A program made the position numbers and the translations under genes. Positions 1 to 5,157 of a DNA stretch of 5,157 nucleotides are shown here, in pieces. Below the pieces are notes generated by a model that searched no databases, was not told the DNA's origin, and saw nothing but the letters and a program-made list of their open reading frames with translations. Each line of letters starts with the position of its first letter. The first letter of the stretch is position 1. Origin of the DNA: Burkholderiaceae bacterium (GTDB lineage Bacteria > Pseudomonadota > Gammaproteobacteria > Burkholderiales > Burkholderiaceae_C); contig JALQVJ010000181.1 of the NCBI GenBank assembly GCA_023260355.1, positions 1-5,157 of the forward strand, given 5' to 3'.

Positions 1-11
1 AAATTTTGAAC

Positions 12-37
12 AAAAAACCCCGCCGGAGCGGGGTTTT
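12..37 (-). terminator. Rho-independent terminator of the TRAP binding-protein gene
   Basis: Read on the minus strand, a 6-bp GC stem (CCCCGC / GCGGGG, arms at 33-28 and 23-18) with a four-base loop is flanked by A and T runs that extend the stem, and it ends in six T residues (17-12). It starts about 20 bases after the stop of the minus-strand gene at 54, so it should end that transcript. The plus-strand side also carries four T residues after the stem, so it may work in both directions if a plus-strand gene ends to the left of the window. Confidence 0.93.
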
Positions 38-53
38 ATTGCTCATCAACCGA

Positions 54-1175
54 TCACAGCTTGGCTTGCTGCATGTAGCGGTCGAACGTACCTTCGGTCA
101 GACGGAACCACAAGTTTTGGTCACGGCGGAAGGCTGCGTAATCAGCGTAGATCTTCTTCCAGTCTTCGTTGGTGTCGCTGAGTTCGTCGTAAGACTTCAT
201 GGCCGCCTTGAATGCGGTGTCCATCACGTCCTTGGGCAGCTGGCGCAACTTGGTGCCAGAGGCCACCAGTTCCTTCAGTGCCTGGGGGTTGCGTGCATCG
301 TACATCGCCATCATGTTGTCGTGCGCATAGGTTGCTGCAGCCTTCACAATGGCTTGGTACTCTGGAGACAGCTTGTTGAACGCGTCCTTGTTGATCAACA
401 CGTTCAACTCAGGACCGCCTTCCCACCAGCCGGGATAGTAGTAGAACGGCGCCACTTTGTTGAAGCCCAGCTTCTGGTCATCGTAGGGACCGACCCACTC
501 GCAAGCGTCGATGGTGCCTTTTTCCAGTGCTTGGTAGATTTCACCGCCAGGCACGTTTTGGGGCACAGCGCCGATGGCCTTCATGATGGTGCCACCGAAA
601 CCGCCGATGCGCATCTTCAAGCCTTGGATGTCTGCCATGCTCTTGATCTCTTTGCGGTACCAGCCACCCATCTGGGCGCCCGTGTTACCAGCAGAGAAAT
701 GCACCATGTTGTACTTGTCGTAAAACTCGGCCATCAGCTTGTTGCCGTTGCCATGGAACATCCATGCAGTGCGCTGGCGTGCGTTCATGCCGAAGGGAAT
801 GGCACAGCCGAGTGCAAAAGCGGGGCTCTTGCCAAAGAAGTAGTAAGGAGCGGTGTGGCAGCACTCAACCGTGCCGTTTTGCACAGCATCGACCACGCCA
901 AATGCGGGCATCAGTTCACCGCCAGCGTGGGTGGAGATTTGAAACTTGCCGCCGGTCATCTCACTGACTTTTTGCGCGAAAACTTCCGCGCCGCCATAGA
1001 TGGTGTCCAAAGCCTTGGGGAAGCTGGAGGCCAAGCGCCAACGCACAGTCTCACCCGTGTGCACAGCGGGCGCAGCGGGTGCTGCTGCCGCGGGTTCTTT
1101 TTTCTCACCGCATGCGGCCAGAATGCCGGCTGCACCAGCCACGGTGGTGGCAGCCAAAATTGAACGACGATCCAT
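54..1175 (-). CDS. TRAP transporter substrate-binding protein (DctP/TakP-like), probable lipoprotein
   Basis: Periplasmic solute-receptor subunit of a tripartite ATP-independent (TRAP) transporter, about 373 residues, a normal length for the family. The body matches the DctP/TakP type: the conserved Arg at about 189 (in KMRIGG), the region around 226-227 (CEWVGPYDD) that in TakP-like proteins sits at the ligand and cation site, Gln168, and Glu256 after the WWEGGP stretch. TakP relatives bind 2-oxo acids or related carboxylates; the ligand here is inferred only to class level. The N terminus has Arg-Arg at 3-4, a hydrophobic stretch, then a lipobox LAAC with Cys22, followed by an Ala/Pro-rich linker, suggesting Tat export and lipidation. 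I chose the ATG at 1175 over the in-frame ATG at 1190 because AGGAG at 1187-1183 lies 7 bases before the former and overlaps the latter's first codons. No DctQ or DctM gene is adjacent in the window. Confidence 0.9.
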   Translation of the reverse strand: MDRRSILAATTVAGAAGILAACGEKKEPAAAAPAAPAVHTGETVRWRLASSFPKALDTIYGGAEVFAQKVSEMTGGKFQISTHAGGELMPAFGVVDAVQNGTVECCHTAPYYFFGKSPAFALGCAIPFGMNARQRTAWMFHGNGNKLMAEFYDKYNMVHFSAGNTGAQMGGWYRKEIKSMADIQGLKMRIGGFGGTIMKAIGAVPQNVPGGEIYQALEKGTIDACEWVGPYDDQKLGFNKVAPFYYYPGWWEGGPELNVLINKDAFNKLSPEYQAIVKAAATYAHDNMMAMYDARNPQALKELVASGTKLRQLPKDVMDTAFKAAMKSYDELSDTNEDWKKIYADYAAFRRDQNLWFRLTEGTFDRYMQQAKL

Positions 1176-1182
1176 GTAGGTT

Positions 1183-1187
1183 CTCCT
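1183..1187 (-). promoter_or_regulatory. Ribosome binding site that fixes the TRAP binding-protein start
   Basis: AGGAG on the minus strand, followed by AACCTAC and then ATG at 1175. The 7-base spacing is close to ideal. The alternative ATG at 1190 directly abuts this motif and has no comparable purine-rich site upstream, so the shorter protein is preferred. The shorter start also puts the Arg-Arg pair at residues 3-4, as expected for an export signal. Confidence 0.8.
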
Positions 1188-1270
1188 CATTTGTTGATCT
1201 AACGTTGCCCACCCAGCAAGCTTTTGGGGCAGCGAATCATTTTAAGCACGGATTTGGAACGTTTTGTTGC

Positions 1271-1290
1271 GCCCGTCTTGAATCAAGGGC
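1271..1290. repeat. Imperfect inverted repeat between dxs and the TRAP gene
   Basis: GCCC at 1271-1274 and GGGC at 1287-1290 are complementary and enclose a TTG...CAA inner stem with a 3-base bulge. Inside it, CTTGA and TCAAG at 1277-1287 form perfect arms around a single central A. An alternative 5-bp hairpin (AAGGG / CCCTT, 1285-1298) uses part of the same sequence. None is followed by a T-run on the minus strand, so it is not a clear intrinsic terminator for dxs. It could be an operator or an RNA stem upstream of the TRAP gene, or chance. Confidence 0.35.
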
Positions 1291-1310
1291 AAACCCTTAG
1301 GGAGAATAAT

Positions 1311-3167
1311 TCACACCGGGTTGAAAAAACGCTCACGGATCGAGGCCTCAATGCCTCGCGCGCCCAAGCCCACGCCCTCCAACAACTTGGCTGGGTCACC
1401 GTGCTCGATGAAATGGTCGGGCAAGCCCAGTTGCAGCAGCGGATGGGTGTAACGGTTTGCGCTCAACCACTCGCCGACGGCTGATCCAGCGCCGCCGGCC
1501 GATGCGCCCTCCTCCAGGGTCACAAACCCCTCGTGGCTTTGCGCCAGCTCGCTGAGCAGCGCTTCATCCAGCGGCTTCACCCACCGCATGTCCACCACGG
1601 TCAAATTCAAGGCTTCTGCCGCTTCACTCGCCGCATGCAGCAACGTGCCAAAGGCCAGCACTGCAATGCGCTGGCCCGAACGGCGGACAATGCCTCGCCC
1701 GATCGGCAATGCCTCGAGGTCATGGCCCGCTTGCGCACCAACCCCTGCGCCACGGGGGTACCTCACGGCCACGGGGTGCGCTTGTGCAAACGCGGTGCTC
1801 AGAAGCTGGCGGCACTCACGCTCATCGGAGGGCACGGCAATGCTCACATTGGGTACGCAGCGCAGAAAGGGAATATCGTAGGCGCCTGCATGGGTCGCGC
1901 CGTCCGCGCCGACCAATCCCGCGCGGTCAATTGCAAACACCACTGGCAAATTTTGGAGCGCCACGTCGTGGATGAACTGGTCGTAAGCACGTTGCAAAAA
2001 GGTGGAGTAAATCGCCACCACGGGCTTGGCGCCTTCACATGCCATGCCCGCAGCCAGCGTGACCGCATGCTGCTCCGCGATGCCCACGTCAAAGTACCGG
2101 TCGGGATACGCTTTTGAAAAGGCGACCATGCCGGAGCCCTCTGCCATCGCGGGTGTGATGGCGATCAAGCGCTCATCAGCCGCAGCCATATCGATCAACC
2201 AATCGCCGAACACTTTTGAAAACGTCGGCTTGGGCGGCGCTGTTGGCTTTTGCAAGCCGACAGCTGGATCGAACTTACCCGGGCCGTGATACGCAATCGG
2301 GTCCGCCTCAGCCAGTTTGTATCCCTGCCCCTTTTTGGTCACCACGTGCAGGAACTGGGGTCCGTCTAATTGCTTGATATTTTCAAGCGTTGGGATCAGC
2401 GAGTCCAAGTCATGGCCATCGATCGGGCCGATGTAATTGAAGCCAAACTTCTCAAACAAGGTGGCTGGCACCACCATGCCCTTGGCGTGCTCCTCAAAGC
2501 GCTTGGCCAGCTCAAAGAGGGGCGGCGCGTTTTTCAACACCCGCTTGCCCACGTCTTTGGCCGCAGCATAAAACTGGCCGCTCATCAACTGCGCCAGATA
2601 TCGGTTCAGCGCACCGACGGGTGGCGAAATCGACATGTCGTTGTCATTCAAAATCACCAGCAGTTTGCAGTCCTCGACACCACCGTGATTCATCGCCTCA
2701 AACGCCATGCCGGCTGTCATGGCGCCATCGCCGATCACGGCAACACAGTGCCGGTCTGAGCCCTGCAGCTTGGCAGCAAGCGCCATGCCCAACGCGGCAG
2801 AGATGGACGTTGAAGAGTGCGCGGTGCCAAAGGCGTCGTACTCACTCTCGGTGCGCAACGGAAACCCGCTGATGCCACCGAGCTGGCGCAGCGAGTGCAT
2901 GCGATCGCGGCGCCCAGTCAGAATTTTGTGCGGATATGTTTGGTGGCCCACGTCCCACACAATGCGGTCCGCCGGTGTGTTGAATACACGGTGCAAGGCC
3001 ACCGTCAACTCGACCGTGCCGAGGTTGGAGCTCAAGTGGCCCCCTGTTTGAGACACACTCTCGAGCACAAAGCCACGCAATTCGTCGGCCAACTGCTGCA
3101 ACTGCTCTTTGGGCAGTCCTCGCACATCAGCGGGGGACTCGATGCGGTTCAATAATTCGTAACTCAT
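1311..3167 (-). CDS. dxs: 1-deoxy-D-xylulose-5-phosphate synthase
   Basis: Cytoplasmic thiamine-diphosphate enzyme that condenses pyruvate with glyceraldehyde 3-phosphate to DXP with loss of CO2. This is the first and often flux-controlling step of the MEP isoprenoid pathway, and it also feeds thiamine and pyridoxal synthesis. The protein is 618 residues, matching the family (about 620). Visible motifs, numbered from the chosen start: [14 protein letters not shown] near 42-55, [17 protein letters not shown] with His75, the ThDP/Mg motif GDGA at 146-149 through NDN at 174-176, the catalytic Glu365 in [16 protein letters not shown] near 414-423, and a C-terminal transketolase-like domain. I chose ATG at 3167 (MSYELLNRI) because homologues begin about there; in-frame TTG at 3182 and GTG at 3176 would add 5 or 3 residues. 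No strong Shine-Dalgarno precedes it. It lies 11 bases after the ispA stop, so it is probably translated by coupling. All motifs look intact. Confidence 0.97.
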   Translation of the reverse strand: MSYELLNRIESPADVRGLPKEQLQQLADELRGFVLESVSQTGGHLSSNLGTVELTVALHRVFNTPADRIVWDVGHQTYPHKILTGRRDRMHSLRQLGGISGFPLRTESEYDAFGTAHSSTSISAALGMALAAKLQGSDRHCVAVIGDGAMTAGMAFEAMNHGGVEDCKLLVILNDNDMSISPPVGALNRYLAQLMSGQFYAAAKDVGKRVLKNAPPLFELAKRFEEHAKGMVVPATLFEKFGFNYIGPIDGHDLDSLIPTLENIKQLDGPQFLHVVTKKGQGYKLAEADPIAYHGPGKFDPAVGLQKPTAPPKPTFSKVFGDWLIDMAAADERLIAITPAMAEGSGMVAFSKAYPDRYFDVGIAEQHAVTLAAGMACEGAKPVVAIYSTFLQRAYDQFIHDVALQNLPVVFAIDRAGLVGADGATHAGAYDIPFLRCVPNVSIAVPSDERECRQLLSTAFAQAHPVAVRYPRGAGVGAQAGHDLEALPIGRGIVRRSGQRIAVLAFGTLLHAASEAAEALNLTVVDMRWVKPLDEALLSELAQSHEGFVTLEEGASAGGAGSAVGEWLSANRYTHPLLQLGLPDHFIEHGDPAKLLEGVGLGARGIEASIRERFFNPV

Positions 3168-3178
3168 CCGATTCACTT

Positions 3179-4093
3179 TCAATTTGTGCGAACGATGACC
3201 TGCTCGGCCAAGGCTTCAAGCGCTCGTGTCTCGCGCAAGCCGCTTTGCGCCAATGCCTGCACCGCTTGATCATGCAAGTCGCGGGCATAAGCCCGCGCGG
3301 CGTCCAGCCCCAAGAGTGACACAAACGTGGGCTTGTTATGGGCGGCATCTTTGCCAGCGGTTTTGCCAAGCTGCTGAGAATCGGCTGTGACATCCAGTAC
3401 ATCGTCGATGACTTGAAACGCCAAGCCGATGCGCGTGCCGAACGCGTCCAATGCCTGCACTTGTTCCGGGGTGGCCAGCGCAGCGTGTGCGCCGAGCGAA
3501 AGCGCGCAGCGCAACAACGCGCCGGTCTTGCCGGCATGCATATGCTCCAATTCCTCCAGGCTCAATGGCATCCCCACCGACGCGATATCAATGGCCTGTC
3601 CGCCGCACATGCCCATTGCACCGGCAGCGCGCGACAGCGCGCGGCACCATTGGACTTGTATCGCCGGCGCCAGTCCGACGTCAGCGCTCAGCAACTCGAA
3701 CGCAAGTGCTTGGAGCGCATCCCCGGCGAGCAATGCTTGGGCCTCGCCGTATTGCACATGGGTGGTCGGCCGGCCTCGCCGCATCGCGTCGTCGTCCATA
3801 CAAGGCAAGTCGTCGTGAACCAACGAATACACATGCACGCATTCAACTGCCGCCGCCGCACGCAACACGCTTTCCCGAAGCAGCGGACTTTGTTGCTCAG
3901 TGGCGAGCCCGCTGATGGCCTCGCCTGCAGCCATAGTCAACATGGGACGCATGCGTTTGCCGCCGGCCAATGCCGCATAGCGCATCGGCTCGAGCAGCGA
4001 AGGTGGCGCGTTGATATGGATGAACTGATCGAGTGCGAGCTCGAACTCATCGAGGCGCTGCTGCCGCCAAGTACTGAACGCCCAAGCACTCAT
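3179..4093 (-). CDS. ispA: (2E,6E)-farnesyl diphosphate synthase (short-chain polyprenyl synthase)
   Basis: Cytoplasmic trans-prenyltransferase that adds isopentenyl diphosphate to dimethylallyl diphosphate and then geranyl diphosphate to give C15 farnesyl diphosphate. The 304-residue length fits the bacterial type II enzymes (E. coli IspA is 299). The substrate-binding GGKR is at 44-47. The first aspartate-rich motif is DDLPCMD at 94-100 (the two-residue-longer DDx4D form of bacterial farnesyl synthases), followed by RRGRPTTH. The second is DDVLD at 230-234, and GKTAGKD follows near 243-249. Tyr89, five residues before the first motif, is as in E. coli IspA and fits a short-chain product, though product length cannot be settled by eye. 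Its ATG overlaps the xseB stop (ATGA, 4093-4090) and its own stop is 11 bases before dxs. Placement beside dxs supports an isoprenoid role. Confidence 0.95.
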   Translation of the reverse strand: MSAWAFSTWRQQRLDEFELALDQFIHINAPPSLLEPMRYAALAGGKRMRPMLTMAAGEAISGLATEQQSPLLRESVLRAAAAVECVHVYSLVHDDLPCMDDDAMRRGRPTTHVQYGEAQALLAGDALQALAFELLSADVGLAPAIQVQWCRALSRAAGAMGMCGGQAIDIASVGMPLSLEELEHMHAGKTGALLRCALSLGAHAALATPEQVQALDAFGTRIGLAFQVIDDVLDVTADSQQLGKTAGKDAAHNKPTFVSLLGLDAARAYARDLHDQAVQALAQSGLRETRALEALAEQVIVRTN

Positions 4094-4335
4094 GCCTGTG
4101 CATCCCAGGCCTTCAACTGGCCGGCCTCCAATACCTTGATTTGCTGTTCAACAGATTGCAAACGGCTTTGGCAATGTGCCAATAACTCTGCGCCGCGGGC
4201 ATAGCTGGCCATCAATTGCTCCAGCGGCATCTGGCCCTCGTTCAACGCGTCGACCAATTGCTCGAGCTCCTCCATCGCTTGCTCATAGGTCAGCGTGTCG
4301 ACTGCAGGAGCGTCAGCTTTTGTCTTCTTGGTCAT
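4090..4335 (-). CDS. xseB: Exodeoxyribonuclease VII small subunit
   Basis: Small subunit of exonuclease VII, which pairs with the large XseA subunit to degrade single-stranded DNA into oligonucleotides and takes part in repair. At 81 residues it matches the family (E. coli XseB has 80). The core begins with TYEQAMEELEQLVDALNEG (about 16-34), continues with the conserved PLEQLMASYARGAELL (about 37-52) and ends in a second helix containing VEQQIKVLE. The protein is almost wholly helical with no catalytic residues, as expected. A purine stretch AAAGGGA lies about 11 bases upstream of the ATG, somewhat far for a ribosome site. It is the first gene of the minus-strand operon, with stop and start shared with ispA (ATGA). 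XseA is not in the window. Confidence 0.93.
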   Translation of the reverse strand: MTKKTKADAPAVDTLTYEQAMEELEQLVDALNEGQMPLEQLMASYARGAELLAHCQSRLQSVEQQIKVLEAGQLKAWDAQA

Positions 4336-4354
4336 TTCGGCGGCATCCCTTTGG

Positions 4355-4382
4355 AATATGAGGTCGTATGCAATGCTTTCAC
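4355..4382 (-). promoter_or_regulatory. Candidate promoter for xseB-ispA-dxs
   Basis: On the minus strand, GTGAAA (4382-4377, four of six bases matching TTGACA) and CATATT (4360-4355, four of six matching TATAAT) are separated by 16 bases. Transcription would begin near 4348, giving a leader of only about a dozen bases before the xseB start. The matches are weak. A further -10-like TAAAAT lies upstream at about 4393-4388 but has no plausible -35. The operon needs a promoter somewhere in the 279-base divergent gap; this is the best position I can see by eye. Confidence 0.25.
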
Positions 4383-4430
4383 TCGCTATTTTAGGTCCGT
4401 GTTCTCACCCCAGTTCGCCGCTCATTTCGC

Positions 4431-4442
4431 GTGCCGCGGCAC
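4431..4442. repeat. Perfect 12-bp palindrome GTGCCGCGGCAC in the divergent intergenic region
   Basis: The sequence equals its own reverse complement over 12 bases and does not extend further. It lies between the divergent xseB and Rieske-protein starts, about 95 bases from the first and 172 from the second. It could be a binding site for a dimeric regulator, an RNA stem in a leader, or chance in GC-rich DNA. A strand-symmetric site placed between two outward-facing genes is compatible with joint control, but nothing in the sequence names a regulator. Confidence 0.4.
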
Positions 4443-4494
4443 ATCGGTCTGCTTCGGTTGACGCACTGAGGCCACAGAAAAGAGCAAGGAAAAC

Positions 4495-4508
4495 ATTGTG
4501 GGTACAAT
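4495..4508 (+). promoter_or_regulatory. Candidate -10 region of the Rieske gene, inside a short inverted repeat
   Basis: TACAAT at 4503-4508 matches five of six bases of the sigma-70 -10 consensus, and GTACAATTCGCGG resembles promoter regions I associate with betaproteobacteria. ATTGT (4495-4499) and ACAAT (4504-4508) form 5-base inverted arms with a GGGT spacer, so a regulator bound here would cover the -10. No good -35 hexamer sits 16-18 bases upstream; the nearest good one, TTGACG at 4458-4463, is too far away (39 bases). If used, the leader to the ATG at 4615 is about 100 bases. Confidence 0.35.
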
Positions 4509-4581
4509 TCGCGGTTCACTTTCGCCAGTTAGCGGAGACGGGCATTGATCCCAGCGACCGTGACACTGTTTTACCGCCCTG

Positions 4582-4595
4582 CCCCTTCATAGGGG
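4582..4595 (+). other. Small leader hairpin just upstream of the Rieske gene
   Basis: CCCCT (4582-4586) and AGGGG (4591-4595) form a 5-bp, mostly GC stem with a TCAT tetraloop. It ends 10 bases before the AGGA ribosome site (4606-4609) of the gene starting at 4615. It sits within the presumed untranslated leader. No T-run follows, so it is not a terminator. It may influence translation or may have no role. Confidence 0.3.
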
Positions 4596-4614
4596 GAGAC
4601 TTATCAGGATAACC

Positions 4615-5157
4615 ATGTCTGATTTAAGCCTTCAGCTCCAGCAGGCCAAGAGCCAACTCCCTGTCCGGTCCTATTTCGACGAAGCGCTGTTCCAGCGCGA
4701 AATGGAGACCATCTTTGCCAACGGCCCTCGTTACGTTGGACACGCCTTGAGCGTGCCCGAAGTGGGCGACTACCACGTGCTTGCCCACGAAGGCAATGGT
4801 CGCGCATTGGTGCGCACATCCAGTGGCATCGAACTGCTGTCCAACGTTTGTCGCCACCGCCAAGCCACCATTCTCAAAGGGCGTGGCAATTTGCAATCCA
4901 ATGCTGCGGGGCACGCCAACGGACAAATCATTTGCCCCCTGCACCGCTGGACGTACAACGACAAAGGCGAACTGTTGGGCGCCCCTCATTTTTCCGAGGA
5001 CCCGTGCTTGAGCTTGAAGCGCTACCCATTGCAAGAGTGGAACGGGCTGCTCTTTGAAGGTCAACACCGCGATATCCTAAGCGACTTGGAGGGGATGGGC
5101 CCCGCCGGCAACCTGAGCTTCGAGGGCTTCCAACTCGGCCATGTTGAGATGCACGAG
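4615..5157 (+). CDS. Rieske [2Fe-2S] oxygenase alpha-subunit-like protein, 5' part (runs off the right edge)
   Basis: The frame starting MSDLSLQLQQAK stays open for 181 codons to the window edge. AGGA at 4606-4609, 5 bases before the ATG, supports the start. Residues about 40-150 form a Rieske domain: Cys79-x-His81 (NVCRHRQA) and Cys107-x2-His110 (ICPLHRWTY) supply the ligands of a [2Fe-2S] cluster, followed by KGELLGAPHF, typical of ring-hydroxylating oxygenase alpha subunits and related Rieske monooxygenases. The C-terminal domain with the mononuclear iron site would lie beyond 5157 and cannot be checked. The family receives electrons from a separate reductase and oxygenates aromatic, quaternary-amine or other substrates; this substrate is unknown. 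Twenty-five residues separate the two ligand pairs, more than the usual 15-17. The gene is divergent from xseB-ispA-dxs. No signal peptide is seen, so it is probably cytoplasmic. Confidence 0.88.
   Translation, partial: MSDLSLQLQQAKSQLPVRSYFDEALFQREMETIFANGPRYVGHALSVPEVGDYHVLAHEGNGRALVRTSSGIELLSNVCRHRQATILKGRGNLQSNAAGHANGQIICPLHRWTYNDKGELLGAPHFSEDPCLSLKRYPLQEWNGLLFEGQHRDILSDLEGMGPAGNLSFEGFQLGHVEMHE

Noticed and set aside
6..1163. Plus-strand open frame of 385 codons opposite the TRAP binding-protein gene
   Set aside because: It mirrors the minus-strand gene over nearly its whole length. Its translation is rich in His, Val, Leu and Cys with no recognisable domain, while the opposite strand encodes a clear DctP-family protein with a ribosome site and terminator.
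1285..1298. AAGGG-CAAA-CCCTT hairpin as an intrinsic terminator for dxs
   Set aside because: The stem is only 5 bp and the minus-strand sequence after it (GATTCAAGAC) has no T-run, so termination here is not supported.
1533..2117. Plus-strand open frame of 194 codons opposite dxs
   Set aside because: It lies entirely inside dxs, whose catalytic motifs are intact on the other strand; no domain or convincing ribosome site was seen.
3338..4204. Plus-strand open frame of 288 codons opposite ispA and xseB
   Set aside because: The translation is low-quality, rich in Arg, Gln, His and Cys, and crosses the antisense of two well-identified genes; it is a by-product of their codon bias.
4458..4463. 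TTGACG as the -35 box of the Rieske gene
   Set aside because: It is a good hexamer, but no -10-like sequence lies 15-19 bases downstream, and the TACAAT candidate is 39 bases away.
4509..4614. Riboswitch (for example a ThDP-responsive type) in the Rieske leader
   Set aside because: I could not recognise the conserved core of any known riboswitch class; only a 5-bp hairpin is visible.
4624..5067. Minus-strand open frame of 147 codons at the right end
   Set aside because: It is antisense to the Rieske gene, whose plus-strand frame has a full cluster-binding motif, a ribosome site and no stop up to the edge.

Overview
The window looks like ordinary chromosomal DNA from a betaproteobacterium of the Burkholderiales, most likely Comamonadaceae-like (the Rhodoferax / Polaromonas / Limnohabitans type). 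That assignment is by recognition: the Dxs and IspA sequences read like the versions I know from that group, the DNA is moderately GC-rich, and the xseB-ispA-dxs order is familiar there. I could not run a search to confirm it.

Layout, left to right. A strong intrinsic terminator (12-37) lies just past the stop of a minus-strand gene for a TRAP-transporter substrate-binding protein with an RR-containing lipoprotein signal (54-1175). A 135-base gap with an imperfect inverted repeat separates it from a minus-strand operon, transcribed right to left: xseB (4335-4090), ispA (4093-3179) and dxs (3167-1311). xseB and ispA share an ATGA stop/start overlap, and ispA and dxs are 11 bases apart. A 279-base divergent intergenic region (4336-4614) follows, holding a perfect 12-bp palindrome, candidate promoters for both directions and a small hairpin. 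A plus-strand gene for a Rieske [2Fe-2S] oxygenase alpha-subunit-like protein starts at 4615 and runs off the right edge; only its first 181 codons are present.

How they fit together. Dxs makes 1-deoxy-D-xylulose 5-phosphate, the entry to the MEP isoprenoid pathway. IspA joins the C5 products of that pathway into farnesyl diphosphate, the precursor of ubiquinone side chains, undecaprenyl carriers and, where present, hopanoids or carotenoids. XseB, the small subunit of exodeoxyribonuclease VII, shares the transcript without an obvious metabolic link. The TRAP binding protein is separately terminated, and no membrane subunits are visible beside it. The role of the Rieske protein is unknown. No RNA genes, mobile elements, CRISPR arrays or phage remnants were seen, and I see no convincing evidence of a wholly novel system. 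The most open questions are the uncharacterised Rieske protein with its long cluster-binding loop and the control region it shares with the isoprenoid operon.
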